Shown piece after piece: positions 17,898-28,410 of a stretch of 64,000 bases of DNA. The notes beneath the pieces were generated by a model that saw nothing but the letters and a program-made list of their open reading frames with translations, did not search any database and was not told the DNA's origin. The position numbers were made by a program, and so were the translations under genes. How positions within the stretch are numbered: position 1 is the first letter of the stretch; the number at the start of each line of letters is the position of its first letter. Source of the DNA: Vagococcus bubulae (GTDB taxonomy: Bacteria; Bacillota; Bacilli; Lactobacillales; Vagococcaceae). Where the stretch lies: positions 1 through 64,000 of the forward strand of contig NZ_NGJT01000010.1 of assembly GCF_003950315.1 (NCBI RefSeq), read 5' to 3'.

Positions 17898-18105
17898 TTA
17901 TTATAACCCTCCTTTTTTATACTATTATAGTATACCATATCACAACAATACAACATAATTTTTCTATATATTCTTTTATTGTATTTTTGTTACACTTTGC
18001 AAGGAGATGTTATTCATGATAACACACCTTTTTTCTGATTAGTTACTCTAAATTATATAGTACTTTTTTTGAAATTGCATTATAATAGACAATAGGAGGT
18101 CTGGC

Positions 18106-18606
18106 ATGAAAAAACTTCTAAAAGATAATATAATACTCATATTGAGTATCTGCTTCATTTTATTTTTACAATTATTTATCGTTTCACCAACTAGAGTATC
18201 TGGTGAATCAATGAACCATACCCTACAACATAATGATCGGAGCCTTGTCTTAAAAGGAAATTCAGTGAAACGCTTTGATATCATTATTTTTAACACAAAT
18301 AAATTAACTGGTGAGGACAAACAATACGTCAAACGCGTTATTGGGTTACCTGGAGAAACCGTTAGTTATAAGAATAATCAACTTTTTATTAACAATGAGC
18401 CAATAGAAGAACCTTTTGATATAAGAGATCAATCCTATACTGGCGATTTTTCTTATGTTGTAAACAGTCATGACTATTTTGTCCTAGGTGACAATAGAGG
18501 AAATTCAACTGATAGTCGCATGTTTGGTGGGGTCAATAAAGAAGATATTGTAGGAAAAATGATTTATCGATTCTTTCCATTTAACTCAATTGGAAAAATA
18601 AATTAA
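18106..18606 (+). CDS. lepB: Signal peptidase I
   Basis: A 166-residue type I signal peptidase with one N-terminal membrane helix, the catalytic serine in SGESM (S35), the general base lysine in YVKRVIGLPGE (K76), and box E GDNRGNSTDSR. It removes signal peptides from exported proteins at the outer face of the membrane. AGGAGG lies before the ATG. It is divergent from the exported protein and class D sortase pair, so it may process that locus, although general secretion is equally possible. The gene downstream is an XRE regulator, 23 nt away. Confidence 0.88.
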   Translation: MKKLLKDNIILILSICFILFLQLFIVSPTRVSGESMNHTLQHNDRSLVLKGNSVKRFDIIIFNTNKLTGEDKQYVKRVIGLPGETVSYKNNQLFINNEPIEEPFDIRDQSYTGDFSYVVNSHDYFVLGDNRGNSTDSRMFGGVNKEDIVGKMIYRFFPFNSIGKIN

Positions 18607-18629
18607 CCAACAAAAGAAAGTGAGACTAC

Positions 18630-19040
18630 ATGGAATTAGGAACAATTATTACAAGCAAACGAATTGAAAAACAACTAACACAAGAACAATTAGCCAAACA
18701 ATTACATGTCACAAAAGACACTGTAGTTGAATGGGAAGATGAAAAAGCTTATCCTGATATAAATCATTTAGTAGAATTGGCAAAATTATTAGATTTTTCC
18801 TTAGATGGCCTATTTTTAGCAGATGATGACACTCTGTTAAAACCTATTATGAAACAAACGAATAAACACTATTTTCAATTTTCCATCATTATTTGCCTAA
18901 TAACTTTAATTATTTTATTGGCTATTTTATTGGTATCATTACTAAACGAAAATTCTAAACTGATTATTTCAGGAAGTGTCATTTTAGGAGAATTAGCGAA
19001 TCTATTTGCCCTCGCTTATTACATAAAAAAACTAAATTAA
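18630..19040 (+). CDS. XRE-family regulator with two membrane segments
   Basis: A 136-residue protein. Residues 1-62 are a Cro/C1-type helix-turn-helix (LTQEQLAKQLHVTKDTVVEWE), and the rest consists of two hydrophobic helices. This layout is common in small membrane-linked repressors of Lactobacillales. It lies 23 nt downstream of the signal peptidase gene in the same direction, suggesting one transcript. Its target is unknown, though the divergent sortase locus is a natural candidate. Confidence 0.7.
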   Translation: MELGTIITSKRIEKQLTQEQLAKQLHVTKDTVVEWEDEKAYPDINHLVELAKLLDFSLDGLFLADDDTLLKPIMKQTNKHYFQFSIIICLITLIILLAILLVSLLNENSKLIISGSVILGELANLFALAYYIKKLN

Positions 19041-19048
19041 CTAAAAAG

Positions 19049-19084
19049 TCACAAAACAACCAACAAATGTTTTGTGATTTTTTT
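19049..19084 (+). terminator. Terminator after the XRE regulator
   Basis: Stem TCACAAAAC/GTTTTGTGA (19049-19057 with 19069-19077) is followed by seven T. Confidence 0.8.
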
Positions 19085-19104
19085 ATGGAAAGGTTGTATA
19101 AACA

Positions 19105-19619
19105 ATGACAGAACTCTTTACTATCTATGATGCTAAACAACAACCACAGATAAAATAGGTGTTCGAGGAGTCCCATTATGTCAGGGAGAATTTCGAATGG
19201 TTGTGACTGTCTTAATATTCAATTCTAAGAATGAGTTACTCATCCAGCAACGAGCCTCTAATAAAGATTTTTTTCCAAATTTATGGGATTTTTCAGCTAG
19301 TGGTCAAGTACTAGCTCACGAACCTATCTTGAAAGGAGCTGAACGAGAATTATTTGAAGAACTTGGTGTTTCTATTGACTTATCCAATATTCCGATTCGT
19401 TTTACTTGTTCTTTTGAAGAAGGATGGGATCATTACTTTTTTATCCAAAAAGATATCCAACTGGATGACTTAAGTCTACAAAAAGAAGAAGTTCAACGAG
19501 TTAAATTTGTCTGTAAAAAAGACTTTATGGATTTAGTTGCAAACCAAAAGTTTATCCCTTATTTATTTCATCCTATTATATTTGATTTAATTCATCAAAC
19601 AAGTGAACACATTAAATAA
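19105..19619 (+). pseudogene. Nudix hydrolase with a 1-nt frameshift near the N-terminus
   Basis: The Nudix box is perfect (GQVLAHE then REL-FEE-LGV), so the family is certain. Members cleave nucleoside diphosphates linked to another moiety. The natural start appears to be the ATG at 19105, preceded by GGAAAGG, encoding MTELFTIYDAKQQP. One base is missing at about 19144, because CAACAACCACAGAT should read CAACAACCAACAGAT. That restores TDKIGVRGVPLCQGEFRMVV in the downstream frame. The intact protein would be about 171 residues. As it stands, the upstream frame ends at a TAG after 17 codons. Internal initiation at the ATG at 19197, preceded by GGGAG, could still give a 140-residue product with the full Nudix box. 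Confidence 0.75.
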
Positions 19620-19649
19620 GCGATTGAAAAAAACTTCCAATCGCTTTTT
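19619..19649. terminator. Convergent terminator between the Nudix gene and the amidohydrolase
   Basis: Stem AGCGATTG/CAATCGCT (19619-19626 with 19638-19645) is followed by T on the + strand. Confidence 0.75.
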
Positions 19650-19652
19650 ATA

Positions 19653-20819
19653 TTAATCTTTTAAACTGTCCAAAACAATCTGGGTATGCATGGCAGCCCC
19701 TACCTTGAAACATTCTTCTAATACTTTAAATTTTGGATGGTGGTTCATAAATCCACACCCATCTTCTGCCGTTCCACCACCTAAAATAAAGAATGAACCT
19801 GGGACAACATCCGTATAGGCCGAAAAGTCTTCGCCACCCATCATACTTGGCATCGCAAATTGCCCTTTTTCTCCAAGAACTTCTGTCGCTGCTTGTCTCA
19901 CAATATCAGTCGCAGCCACATCATTAATGACTGGTGTATAACCCAACTCATAATCTAATTCGTAGGTTGCCCCATACATTTGACACACACCAGAAATAAT
20001 TTCTTCAATTCTCTTTTGAACAAATTGACGGATAGTCTTATCATTCGTCCGAATCGTTCCTGTAATAAGAGCTTTATCCGGAATGATGTTTCCTTTTTGT
20101 CCTGCTTTAAATTCACCAATTGAAATCACCACATCTGCAAATGGACTGACATTTCTCGATACAATATGATTTAAATTATTGATTATTTCCACACCAACTA
20201 AGATTGGATCAACTGATAACTCTGGAGTCGAACCATGAGAGCCACGTCCTTGAATGTTTAATTCAAACATATCTGACGCAGCTGTTAATGGACCATCTTT
20301 AATACCGACCATACCAGCTGGAATATTTGGTGCAATATGTAACCCAAATACCATATCCACATCATCCATCACGCCAGCTTCAACTAATAATTTAGCTCCA
20401 CCTGGTAATTCTTCTTCTGCTGGCTGAAAAATAAATTTGACGGTTCCTGCAATGTCATCTTGCATACCAGAAAGAGTTTTGGCTGCCCCGAGTAAGATAG
20501 CCGTATGAGTGTCATGACCACACGCATGCATCACACCATGATTTTCTGATTGAAACTCAACATCTGATTCTTCAACAATTGGTAAGGCATCAATATCCGC
20601 ACGTAACGCAATCGTTTTACCCGGTTTACTTCCTTTTAATGTTCCTATCACACTATTTTCAGTTAACGTTGAGATGGTTATATTAGGAAATTCTGATAAA
20701 ACTTTTCTAATATATTTAGCTGTTTCTACTTCATGAAACGATAATTCTGGGTGTTTATGTAAATGGCGTCTCCATTCTATCATCTCTTTTTCTGGCATAT
20801 CTTCTAGTCTAATTGTCAT
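19653..20819 (-). CDS. M20-family amidohydrolase
   Basis: A 388-residue metal-dependent amidohydrolase of the hippurate/N-acyl-amino acid type. It has ALRADIDALPI, HACGHDTHTA with metal-binding Cys and His, PAEEELPGGA with the catalytic Glu, and a C-terminal metal-binding HHPKF. It would split N-acyl amino acids. N-acetyl-diaminopimelate deacetylase is an alternative, because the subfamilies look alike. GGAGGG precedes the ATG. It lies 67 nt after hisE in the same direction with no clear terminator between, so his operon read-through is possible. No histidine-specific role is evident. Confidence 0.82.
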   Translation of the reverse strand: MTIRLEDMPEKEMIEWRRHLHKHPELSFHEVETAKYIRKVLSEFPNITISTLTENSVIGTLKGSKPGKTIALRADIDALPIVEESDVEFQSENHGVMHACGHDTHTAILLGAAKTLSGMQDDIAGTVKFIFQPAEEELPGGAKLLVEAGVMDDVDMVFGLHIAPNIPAGMVGIKDGPLTAASDMFELNIQGRGSHGSTPELSVDPILVGVEIINNLNHIVSRNVSPFADVVISIGEFKAGQKGNIIPDKALITGTIRTNDKTIRQFVQKRIEEIISGVCQMYGATYELDYELGYTPVINDVAATDIVRQAATEVLGEKGQFAMPSMMGGEDFSAYTDVVPGSFFILGGGTAEDGCGFMNHHPKFKVLEECFKVGAAMHTQIVLDSLKD

Positions 20820-20886
20820 GCAGTGTCCCTCCTGTAGAAATCATTTTATTTTCAATAATCATACCATTAAAATAACGAATAATCTA

Positions 20887-21198
20887 TCAATATTCTTTGA
20901 TTTCTTTTCGGTCACTTATTTTACTTTTCTTTCCTACTCGAGAGTCTAATTCTTGATTAATCTCATCTAATGTAATATTTTTTTCAACTAATAAAACAAG
21001 TAAATGATACAATAAATCACTCGTCTCACTAACTAATTCTTCCTTATCATTTTTAGCTGCAATCACCACTTCTGTTGCTTCTTCTCCCACTTTTTTTAAT
21101 ATTTTATCCAATCCCTTATCAAATAAATAGGTGGTATAAGAGCCTTCTTTTGGGTCATTTTTTCGTTCTTCAATTTCATTATATAGTTTTTCTAACAT
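20887..21198 (-). CDS. hisE: Phosphoribosyl-ATP pyrophosphatase
   Basis: A 103-residue all-alpha MazG-like enzyme that removes pyrophosphate from phosphoribosyl-ATP, the second step of histidine synthesis. The pattern [15 protein letters not shown]...[16 protein letters not shown] contains the Mg-binding acidic residues of HisE. It is a separate protein here rather than fused to HisI. It overlaps the hisI stop by 7 nt and is the last his gene of the operon. Confidence 0.92.
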   Translation of the reverse strand: MLEKLYNEIEERKNDPKEGSYTTYLFDKGLDKILKKVGEEATEVVIAAKNDKEELVSETSDLLYHLLVLLVEKNITLDEINQELDSRVGKKSKISDRKEIKEY

Positions 21199-21539
21199 CT
21201 CTCGGCTCCTTTCTTATCATCATAAATTGTTTGGAAAAAACACGTTTTTTTCCCTGTATGACATGCGACTCCTATTTGTTCTACCTCAATTAAAAGTGTG
21301 TCGGTATCACAATCTGTCACTATTTTTTTTACCTTTTGAATATGGCCACTTGTTTCACCTTTATGCCATAATTCTTGCCGACTTCTAGACCAAAACCATG
21401 TTTCTTTTGTTTCTAACGTTTTTTCATAACTTTCTTTATTCATGTAAGCTAACATCAACACTTCTTTTGTCTCACAATCAACAATAATAGTAGGAATAAG
21501 CTGATGTTGTTTATCAAACGCCAAATCTATCTTAGTCAT
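21192..21539 (-). CDS. hisI: Phosphoribosyl-AMP cyclohydrolase
   Basis: A 115-residue enzyme that opens the purine ring of phosphoribosyl-AMP, step three of the pathway. It has the zinc and Mg ligands typical of the family: [28 protein letters not shown] and [13 protein letters not shown]. It is monofunctional, and the pyrophosphatase is encoded by the overlapping hisE. It lies 14 nt after hisF. Confidence 0.93.
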   Translation of the reverse strand: MTKIDLAFDKQHQLIPTIIVDCETKEVLMLAYMNKESYEKTLETKETWFWSRSRQELWHKGETSGHIQKVKKIVTDCDTDTLLIEVEQIGVACHTGKKTCFFQTIYDDKKGAERC

Positions 21540-21553
21540 TTTATGTCTCTCCT

Positions 21554-22309
21554 CTATAACCTAACGGGAATTCCTAATTCAGATAGTTCCATTTTTGTCT
21601 GTTTAATATCAATTTCTCCGTAATGAAACACACTAGCAGCTAGAGCTCCTGTAACAGGTGTTTCTTGAAACACCTCCACAATATCTTCTTTATTTCCAGC
21701 ACCGCCTGAGGCAATCACTGGAATAGATATTGCCTCACATACAGATTGGTACAATGCTATATCATAACCTGACTTAGTACCATCTTTATCCATGGAAGTT
21801 AATAAAATTTCTCCTGTACCAAGTGACTCCACTTTTTTAGCCCACTCAATCACATCTAATCCAGTATCTTCTCGGCCTCCTGTGACAAAAACGTGCCAAG
21901 AATTCCCCACTTTTTTAGCATCAATCGCTACAACAATACACTGATTACCAAATTTTTTGGCCCCTTGCTGAATTAACTCTGGTGTTGCAACAGCAGAAGA
22001 ATTAATCGAAATTTTATCAGCTCCAGCGCTCAATAATAAACTCATGTCATCAACGGTTCTTACGCCACCACCCACTGTAAAGGGCACAAATATTTCTCGT
22101 GATGTTCGTCTGATAACATCAATCATCGTTGCTCGCTCTTGATAAGTTGCAGTAATATCTAAAAATACTAACTCATCACACCCTTGGTTGTAATAGGCTT
22201 TAGCAATTTCAACGGGATCGCCCACATCTTTTAAATCAACAAAATTAATCCCTTTTACCACTCGTCCATTAGTCACATCTAAACAAGGAATAAATCGTTT
22301 GGCTAGCAT
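21554..22309 (-). CDS. hisF: Imidazole glycerol phosphate synthase, cyclase subunit
   Basis: A 251-residue TIM barrel that uses ammonia from HisH to form imidazole glycerol phosphate and AICAR. It starts [20 protein letters not shown] with the catalytic aspartate in CLDV, has [14 protein letters not shown], and carries the second catalytic Asp in [15 protein letters not shown]. Length is normal. It follows hisA by 11 nt. Partner genes hisH and hisA are directly upstream. Confidence 0.95.
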   Translation of the reverse strand: MLAKRFIPCLDVTNGRVVKGINFVDLKDVGDPVEIAKAYYNQGCDELVFLDITATYQERATMIDVIRRTSREIFVPFTVGGGVRTVDDMSLLLSAGADKISINSSAVATPELIQQGAKKFGNQCIVVAIDAKKVGNSWHVFVTGGREDTGLDVIEWAKKVESLGTGEILLTSMDKDGTKSGYDIALYQSVCEAISIPVIASGGAGNKEDIVEVFQETPVTGALAASVFHYGEIDIKQTKMELSELGIPVRL

Positions 22310-22320
22310 GCACTCACCTC

Positions 22321-23043
22321 CTAATTTTTTTCTACTTCAACCATCTCTTCTAATGTGATAGCACCGCTGTAATAAGCTTTACCAACAATCGTTCCACTCA
22401 CACCGATTTTCTCTAACTTCTCTAAATCTGTCATTGAATGAACCCCACCTGAAGCGATAATCTGACAATCTGGTAATTGTTCAACTAATTTTTCATAATG
22501 AGGAAAACTTGGACCTGTTAGCGTTCCATCTTTATCAATGTCTGTATAGACAAAAATAGTTGCGCCATATTCACTCATTTGTTTGGCTAAATCTAAATAA
22601 CTAATCTGACTTTGTTCTAACCATCCTTCTGTCGAAACAAACCCATTTTTAGCATCAATCCCTATAACAATTTTTTCTGAGCCAAATCTATCAATCGCTT
22701 CTTTAACAAATTCAGGATGTTTCACCGCCATTGAGCCAATAATGACACGATCAACACCACTTTCTAAGTAAGATGCAATTTGTGATAGATGGCGTATACC
22801 GCCACCCACTTCAACGCGCATATTACTGACTTTTTTTATCTCTTGAATTAGTTCAGCATTGACTGCCTCTCCTTGCAAAGCGCCATCCAAATCAACAATA
22901 TGTAAATACGTTAATCCTGACGTTGAAAATAATTTAGCTTGAGCAATTGGCGAGGTATTTACCACTGTTTGTTGATTAAAATCTCCCTTAAATAGCCTCA
23001 CAGCTTTGCCATCTTTGATATCAATTGCTGGTAGTATATTCAT
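22321..23043 (-). CDS. hisA: ProFAR isomerase
   Basis: A 240-residue TIM barrel that isomerises ProFAR to PRFAR. It starts [21 protein letters not shown], has [10 protein letters not shown] and [14 protein letters not shown] with the catalytic acids, and ends with [11 protein letters not shown] and IVGKAYYSG. The ATG at 23043 is chosen because AAGGAG lies 7 nt before it, and the alternative upstream TTG has no ribosome site. It overlaps the end of hisH. Confidence 0.95.
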   Translation of the reverse strand: MNILPAIDIKDGKAVRLFKGDFNQQTVVNTSPIAQAKLFSTSGLTYLHIVDLDGALQGEAVNAELIQEIKKVSNMRVEVGGGIRHLSQIASYLESGVDRVIIGSMAVKHPEFVKEAIDRFGSEKIVIGIDAKNGFVSTEGWLEQSQISYLDLAKQMSEYGATIFVYTDIDKDGTLTGPSFPHYEKLVEQLPDCQIIASGGVHSMTDLEKLEKIGVSGTIVGKAYYSGAITLEEMVEVEKN

Positions 23044-23644
23044 AAACAATCTCCTTAAAATTTCTCAATAATTTATGCCCCACTTCTCCTGATTTTTCTG
23101 GATGAAACTGAGTGCCATAAACATTTTTATAACTAATCACTGCAGGAATTTCTTGGCTATACTGACAACTCGCTTCTATATAGATTGGGGCAACGTCAAC
23201 TGCATAACTATGAACAAAATAAACATACTCATTAGCTATCCCTCTTGTTAATGGGGTATTCTGTTTGATATCCAACTGATTCCATCCCATATGAGGTACA
23301 GGGAACGTGTGACTTGCTGGCAGTTGCTTACATTCTCCTGGTATAAAACCAAATCCTTTGGTGTAACGATGCTCATCACTACCATCTACTAACAGCTGCA
23401 TTCCTAAACAAATACCCAACAGAGGTTTTCCTTTTGCCACTTCTTGTTTAATGACATCAATTAATTGTCGCTTTTCTAGCTCTTCCATTGCAAGTGGAAA
23501 AGCCCCAACACCTGGTAAAATCAAGCCATTAGCAGATTCGATGTCTCTTTTATCACTGGATAAAACTGCTTGAATATCATTTTTTTCTAATGCTCGTATA
23601 ACACTCTTCGTATTTCCTGCACCGTAATCAATGACAACAATCAT
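23021..23644 (-). CDS. hisH: Imidazole glycerol phosphate synthase, glutaminase subunit
   Basis: A 207-residue class I glutamine amidotransferase that supplies ammonia to HisF. It has [22 protein letters not shown] with the nucleophilic Cys, and the catalytic pair in [11 protein letters not shown]. The ATG at 23644 is within the TGATG overlap with hisB, with AGGGG 7 nt upstream. A GTG three bases earlier is the alternative start. It overlaps hisA by 23 nt. Confidence 0.94.
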   Translation of the reverse strand: MIVVIDYGAGNTKSVIRALEKNDIQAVLSSDKRDIESANGLILPGVGAFPLAMEELEKRQLIDVIKQEVAKGKPLLGICLGMQLLVDGSDEHRYTKGFGFIPGECKQLPASHTFPVPHMGWNQLDIKQNTPLTRGIANEYVYFVHSYAVDVAPIYIEASCQYSQEIPAVISYKNVYGTQFHPEKSGEVGHKLLRNFKEIVYEYTTSN

Positions 23645-24228
23645 CACAACACCCCTTTAGTTGAATTTACTCCATCAATCGCGCTGTTTTTATCAATTGC
23701 TTCTCGTAATGCTCGACCTGTCGCTTTAAATAGGCTCTCAATTTTATGATGTGTGTTTTCTCCATGAATAATTTTTAAATGTAGTGTCATACGACTATTA
23801 AATGCCAATGCTTGAAAAAATTCTTTTGCTAATTCTGTATCAAATTGTCCCAATTTTGGATTGCTAAAAGTTGCGTCAAAAACTAAAAAACTTCTTCCAG
23901 ATAAATCTAAACTAGCCATTCCTAATGTTTCATCCATTGGAACAAAAGATGTCCCATACCGATTAATCCCTGCTTTATCGCCTAAAGCCTCAAGCAATGC
24001 TTGACCTAATAAAATACCAATATCTTCTACGACATGATGACTGTCCACTTCTAAATCCCCCACAGCCTTAACTTGTAAAGAAATTCTAGCGTGATAAGCA
24101 AATAACGTTAACATGTGATCAAAAAAGCCAACTCCTGTATCAATTGAAACAGGTTGTGATTCATCTAAATTAAGTGATAAAGTTATTTTTGTTTCCAAAG
24201 TATCTCTTGAAAGACTGGCTGTTCTCAT
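23644..24228 (-). CDS. hisB: Imidazoleglycerol-phosphate dehydratase
   Basis: A 194-residue manganese enzyme of step six. It has [28 protein letters not shown] and [15 protein letters not shown], which carry the metal-binding histidines. It is monofunctional, without the histidinol-phosphatase domain found in enterobacterial HisB. Start and stop overlap with hisD and hisH by one and a few bases, so translation is coupled along the operon. Confidence 0.95.
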   Translation of the reverse strand: MRTASLSRDTLETKITLSLNLDESQPVSIDTGVGFFDHMLTLFAYHARISLQVKAVGDLEVDSHHVVEDIGILLGQALLEALGDKAGINRYGTSFVPMDETLGMASLDLSGRSFLVFDATFSNPKLGQFDTELAKEFFQALAFNSRMTLHLKIIHGENTHHKIESLFKATGRALREAIDKNSAIDGVNSTKGVL

Positions 24229-25517
24229 TAGTTATCTTCCTCTCTAATTTCAACTGATTTTGCATGCCCATCAAGTTGCTCCTGATAAGCGAGTGTTCTA
24301 ATATAGTCTCTATCTTGTTTTAGTGCATCTTTTGTGTAGTGAACGTATTGGATTCGTTTAACAAAGTCATGTACACCTAGAGCCGAAGAAAAACGAGCTG
24401 TCCCACTTGTTGGCAATACGTGGTTACTTCCAGCAAAATAATCGCCAATCGGTTCTGTCGTGTAGTGACCTAAAAAAACAGATCCTGCATTTTTCACTTT
24501 CCCTAAATAATCCAATGAGTTATCTAATGCTATTTCTAAATGCTCTGGTGCAACTTCGTTCATCAAATCAAATATCTCATCAAACGTCTCTGAAACAATA
24601 ATGAGACCTTGATTTTCAATAGATGCTCGTGCGATTGACTCACGTGATAATTGTTTTAGTTGGTTGTTTATTTCATTTTCTACTTCTTGTGCTAATTTTT
24701 TTGAATTGGTTACTAAAATAGAACGAGATAGTGTATCATGCTCTGCTTGGGATAATAAATCTGCCGCAACAAAATGAGGATTAGCCGTCTCATCAGCAAT
24801 AACCCCAATTTCTGACGGTCCTGCAATCATGTCAATCCCAACTTGCCCAAATACTTGTTTTTTTGCTGTTGCAACATAAGCATTTCCTGGTCCCACGATT
24901 TTATCTACTTTAGGAACTGTTTCCGTTCCGTAAGCCACTGCAGCAATGCCTTGTGCTCCACCAATTTGATAAATTTTATCGACACCCGATAAAAGAGCTG
25001 CTACTAAAATAGCTGGTATAAATTTGCCATTTTTTGGTGGTGGCGTTAGCATAACAACTTCGGATACCCCAGCAATTTTTGCTGGTAAAACATTCATCAA
25101 CACACTTGAAGGATAAGCAGCTGTTCCACCTGGTACATAAACTGCCACTTTTTCGATGGGTTCGATTTTTTGCCCTCGAATAATCCCCTCTTTAGGAAAA
25201 TCAACAAAACCTAATTCTTTTTGTTTTTCATGATAAGACACAATATTTTCTTTCGCTTTTTCTAATGCTTCTAACACATCTGGCTCAATTTGTTCAAAGG
25301 CTTGATTAATAATCTCACTAGGTACTTCTAGGGAATCAAGTTCTATCCCATCGAACTGTTTAGTGTACTCAAATAATGCTATATCTTTTTTTTCTCTTAC
25401 TTGTTCGATAATTTCTCTGACTTGTGCTTCAATCAATTCATTATTTTCATTTAATTGTGCTTGTTCTTGTCTGATTTCTTTTGATAATTCTTCAACATTG
25501 CCTGTTAACCATCTCAT
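24228..25517 (-). CDS. hisD: Histidinol dehydrogenase
   Basis: A 429-residue zinc- and NAD-dependent enzyme that oxidises L-histidinol to L-histidine in the last two steps. It has [58 protein letters not shown] and QAEHD, and ends with [17 protein letters not shown]. Length is standard. It overlaps hisB by one base (TAATG) and touches hisG upstream. Confidence 0.96.
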   Translation of the reverse strand: MRWLTGNVEELSKEIRQEQAQLNENNELIEAQVREIIEQVREKKDIALFEYTKQFDGIELDSLEVPSEIINQAFEQIEPDVLEALEKAKENIVSYHEKQKELGFVDFPKEGIIRGQKIEPIEKVAVYVPGGTAAYPSSVLMNVLPAKIAGVSEVVMLTPPPKNGKFIPAILVAALLSGVDKIYQIGGAQGIAAVAYGTETVPKVDKIVGPGNAYVATAKKQVFGQVGIDMIAGPSEIGVIADETANPHFVAADLLSQAEHDTLSRSILVTNSKKLAQEVENEINNQLKQLSRESIARASIENQGLIIVSETFDEIFDLMNEVAPEHLEIALDNSLDYLGKVKNAGSVFLGHYTTEPIGDYFAGSNHVLPTSGTARFSSALGVHDFVKRIQYVHYTKDALKQDRDYIRTLAYQEQLDGHAKSVEIREEDN

Positions 25518-26158
25518 TAGATTTCAACCCCTTTTTCTATTACTATTTCTAAATCATTTATTAACGTCATCACAGCTGAATGATGTTTTAACGCTGATTT
25601 ATTGACGATTAAATGGGCTGATACTCGGCAAATATCATCTAAAATAAATAACCCATTTTCTTTTAGTGTGGTCCCTGTTTCCACGATATCCACAATGGCA
25701 TCTGCTAAATCTAAAATAGGCGCCAACTCAACAGAACCTTGAATTTGAATAATTTCAACATCTTCATTTTTTTCTTTAAAATAATCACTAGCAACCGTTG
25801 GATATTTTGATGCTATTCGTTTTCGTTGATGATTGATTGGATCAAACTCTTTCGTTGAAGCCACTGAAAACTTACATACCCCAATATTTAAATCAAGCAT
25901 GTCATAATAGCCATAGGGATTTTCAGACAACACGTCACTCCCCACTACACCTAAATCCGCGACTCCCTTTCTAACATAAGTTGTCACATCCGCTGCCTTA
26001 ACAAGCAAAATTCTTAGTGAACCATCTGGGCTATTCAAAATAAGTTGACGGTTTTTCTCTGATAAAAAAGTCATATCATATCCAACTTTTTCAAATAATT
26101 CAACAGTTGGTTTTTCTAATCGTCCTTTTGTAAACGCAATGGTCAATGGTTGACTCAT
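25517..26158 (-). CDS. hisG: ATP phosphoribosyltransferase, catalytic short form
   Basis: A 213-residue enzyme that joins ATP and PRPP in the first committed step. It has [34 protein letters not shown] and the PRPP loop [16 protein letters not shown]. It lacks the C-terminal histidine-binding domain of long HisG, so it needs HisZ as regulatory partner, and hisZ is directly upstream. The ATG at 26158 lies in a TGATG overlap with hisZ, with AGGAGG 7 nt before it. Confidence 0.95.
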   Translation of the reverse strand: MSQPLTIAFTKGRLEKPTVELFEKVGYDMTFLSEKNRQLILNSPDGSLRILLVKAADVTTYVRKGVADLGVVGSDVLSENPYGYYDMLDLNIGVCKFSVASTKEFDPINHQRKRIASKYPTVASDYFKEKNEDVEIIQIQGSVELAPILDLADAIVDIVETGTTLKENGLFILDDICRVSAHLIVNKSALKHHSAVMTLINDLEIVIEKGVEI

Positions 26159-27312
26159 CACAACACCTCCTTAATCAATTGACTATCTTGGAGATACCAC
26201 ACTTCCTCATAATCCCATTTTTTAGCAAACTCTCGTGTTTCCTCTAAAGAATGAAACAATGAAAGCTCCACATCTTTTTCTAATGCCGACATTTTTTTTA
26301 ACTGATTTAAATCTTCGACATGAATCATTTTTTTAGGCTTATTTATTTTTTCTTTCTGTTTATAAAGTAAATCAAAAATACTCTCTAAATTCATTGCCCA
26401 ACCGACAGAATAAGCTTTTTCTACACCAAAGTGCGCTAATAATTCGTCATATCTTCCACCATTTAAGAAACTATCAGGTATTCCCTCACCATATCCAGCA
26501 AACATAATTCCTGTGTAATAATCCATCGTACGAACCATTCCTAAATCAACTCTCAACCTTTTTTGAACAGTCTCATCAAATAATTCACTCAAAAATAAAA
26601 GTTCCTCTAAATACATCGTGATTTCATGATTTGTTGGTAACAACTGTTTTGCTCGGTTAACTACTGACACAATATCACCAAATAGTGTTGGTAACTCTGA
26701 TACAAATGCCCCTATTTCACTAGGATAATGTTGAGTTAACTCACGTAATTCACTGATATTTCGATTAAGCATTGCTTGATTTAATTGCTTTTTCCCTTTT
26801 TTATCCAGTGGTAGTTCATTTATCACTGCATCTAATACTTTTGCATGCCCCATTTCGATAAAAAAGTTTGGAACATTCAACTCTTGTAATACTGTGTAAG
26901 CTGAAAATATCGCTTCATACTCTGATTTCATCGAAGAAAAGCCCATAATTTCAATGCCGATTTGTGTCATCTCATTTTGTAACCCTTTCATGTCATCATG
27001 ATAACGAAAAACCTTACCACTATAAGAAAGTTTTAATGGCAACTTTACTTGCGTTGTTGAAACAACTCTTCCGACAGGTAACGTCATATCAGGACGTAAG
27101 ACTAACAAACGACCTTGATTGTCAAAAAAACGATACAAGGTATCACTTGGTTTATCATCAAACAATTCTGCAAATTCAATCGTTGGGGTTTCTATTCGTT
27201 GGAAACCTCTTGTTTTCAATATGTTACTAATCTGATGTTCTAGAGTATAGACTCCTTCTGCTCGTCTAAATAATTTATCTTGCGTACCTGATGGCAATCG
27301 CTTTGTTTTCAT
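26158..27312 (-). CDS. hisZ: ATP phosphoribosyltransferase regulatory subunit
   Basis: A 384-residue class II aminoacyl-tRNA synthetase-like protein. It is related to HisRS but lacks tRNA-binding parts, and pairs with short HisG to give histidine feedback inhibition. It has [13 protein letters not shown], a motif 2-like [13 protein letters not shown], and the HisRS-type [21 protein letters not shown] and [14 protein letters not shown]. The C-terminal part past about residue 330 is longer than in Lactococcus by memory. It lies 6 nt after hisC and overlaps hisG. Confidence 0.92.
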   Translation of the reverse strand: MKTKRLPSGTQDKLFRRAEGVYTLEHQISNILKTRGFQRIETPTIEFAELFDDKPSDTLYRFFDNQGRLLVLRPDMTLPVGRVVSTTQVKLPLKLSYSGKVFRYHDDMKGLQNEMTQIGIEIMGFSSMKSEYEAIFSAYTVLQELNVPNFFIEMGHAKVLDAVINELPLDKKGKKQLNQAMLNRNISELRELTQHYPSEIGAFVSELPTLFGDIVSVVNRAKQLLPTNHEITMYLEELLFLSELFDETVQKRLRVDLGMVRTMDYYTGIMFAGYGEGIPDSFLNGGRYDELLAHFGVEKAYSVGWAMNLESIFDLLYKQKEKINKPKKMIHVEDLNQLKKMSALEKDVELSLFHSLEETREFAKKWDYEEVWYLQDSQLIKEVL

Positions 27313-27318
27313 GTTGTA

Positions 27319-28380
27319 CTATCCTCCTGATTTTTCATTCATATACTCTTTCAATACTTTGATGACACTCTCCATCTCTTCCTGTGTCCCAATTGAAATA
27401 CGTAAATATTGTTTGATACGTGGATTATCTGAAAAATAGCGAACATAAATATTTTTTCCCTTCAGATAATCTTGTATATCTTTTGCTTGTTTCGTTTTAT
27501 GTTTCGTAAACACAAAATTGGTTGAGCTTTCGATTGTTGTAAAACCTAATTTTGATAATTCACCTGTAAACCATTCTCTAGTATCGATTATTTTTTTTAA
27601 AGTGTCTTTATAATAGGACTCATCCAAGACTGCTTCTAATCCTACTGCTTCAGTGAGTGAATTCACTGAATAAGGATTGTAAGAATTTTTTACTGCCTTA
27701 ACAACAGACGTTAACCTTTCTCCTCCAACACCATAACCTAAGCGAATTCCTGCCAAAGCAGAATCCTTTGAAAAAGTACGTGTTACATAAAGATTTGGAT
27801 AGGTTTCAACCAGTTTTATCACACTTTTACCACCAAACGAGATATAGGCTTCATCCACGATAATCACTGTTTCAGGATATTTTTTTAATAGTGCTTCAAT
27901 TTCTTCCACTGTTTTAACCAATCCTGTTGGAGCATTAGGGTTTGCTAGCACAATCCCACCAATCTTCTCAGGTAAGTTTTCTAAATCAAATGTAAAATCT
28001 GAAGATAAAGGGACTTCTTGATAAGGGATTCGAAACAAGTCACACCAAATTTTATAAAATCCATACGTGATGTCAGGAAACATAACGGGTTTATCTGACT
28101 GAAAAAAGCTTTGAAACGCAATAGCTAATACATCATCACTGCCATTTCCAAGTGAAATATAATCTGGATTAATTCCTTCTTTTTGTCCAATCGCAACCCG
28201 CAATTCTTGATTATCTAAAGAAGAATAGTGACGTAAATCAGTGTAATCAAATTGAGCCATTTTTTTTATAATGTTTGGTGATGGTGGATAAGCATTTTCA
28301 TTGGTGTTGAGTTTAATTAATCCTTCTCCTGTTGGTTGTTCTCCTGGTATATAGGGACTTATTCTTCTTAAACTATTCAT
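27319..28380 (-). CDS. hisC: Histidinol-phosphate aminotransferase
   Basis: A 353-residue PLP-dependent class I/II aminotransferase that converts imidazole acetol phosphate and glutamate to histidinol phosphate. It has LNTNENAYPPSP, LGNGSDDVLAIA, LANPNAPTG, VDEAYISFGG and the PLP lysine in TRTFSKDSALAGIRLGYGV. It is the first gene of the operon and follows the histidine T-box leader. AGGAGAGG lies upstream of the ATG. Confidence 0.94.
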   Translation of the reverse strand: MNSLRRISPYIPGEQPTGEGLIKLNTNENAYPPSPNIIKKMAQFDYTDLRHYSSLDNQELRVAIGQKEGINPDYISLGNGSDDVLAIAFQSFFQSDKPVMFPDITYGFYKIWCDLFRIPYQEVPLSSDFTFDLENLPEKIGGIVLANPNAPTGLVKTVEEIEALLKKYPETVIIVDEAYISFGGKSVIKLVETYPNLYVTRTFSKDSALAGIRLGYGVGGERLTSVVKAVKNSYNPYSVNSLTEAVGLEAVLDESYYKDTLKKIIDTREWFTGELSKLGFTTIESSTNFVFTKHKTKQAKDIQDYLKGKNIYVRYFSDNPRIKQYLRISIGTQEEMESVIKVLKEYMNEKSGG

Positions 28381-28410
28381 TTTTAACCTCTCCTTTGTAA
28401 TTGATTAAAA

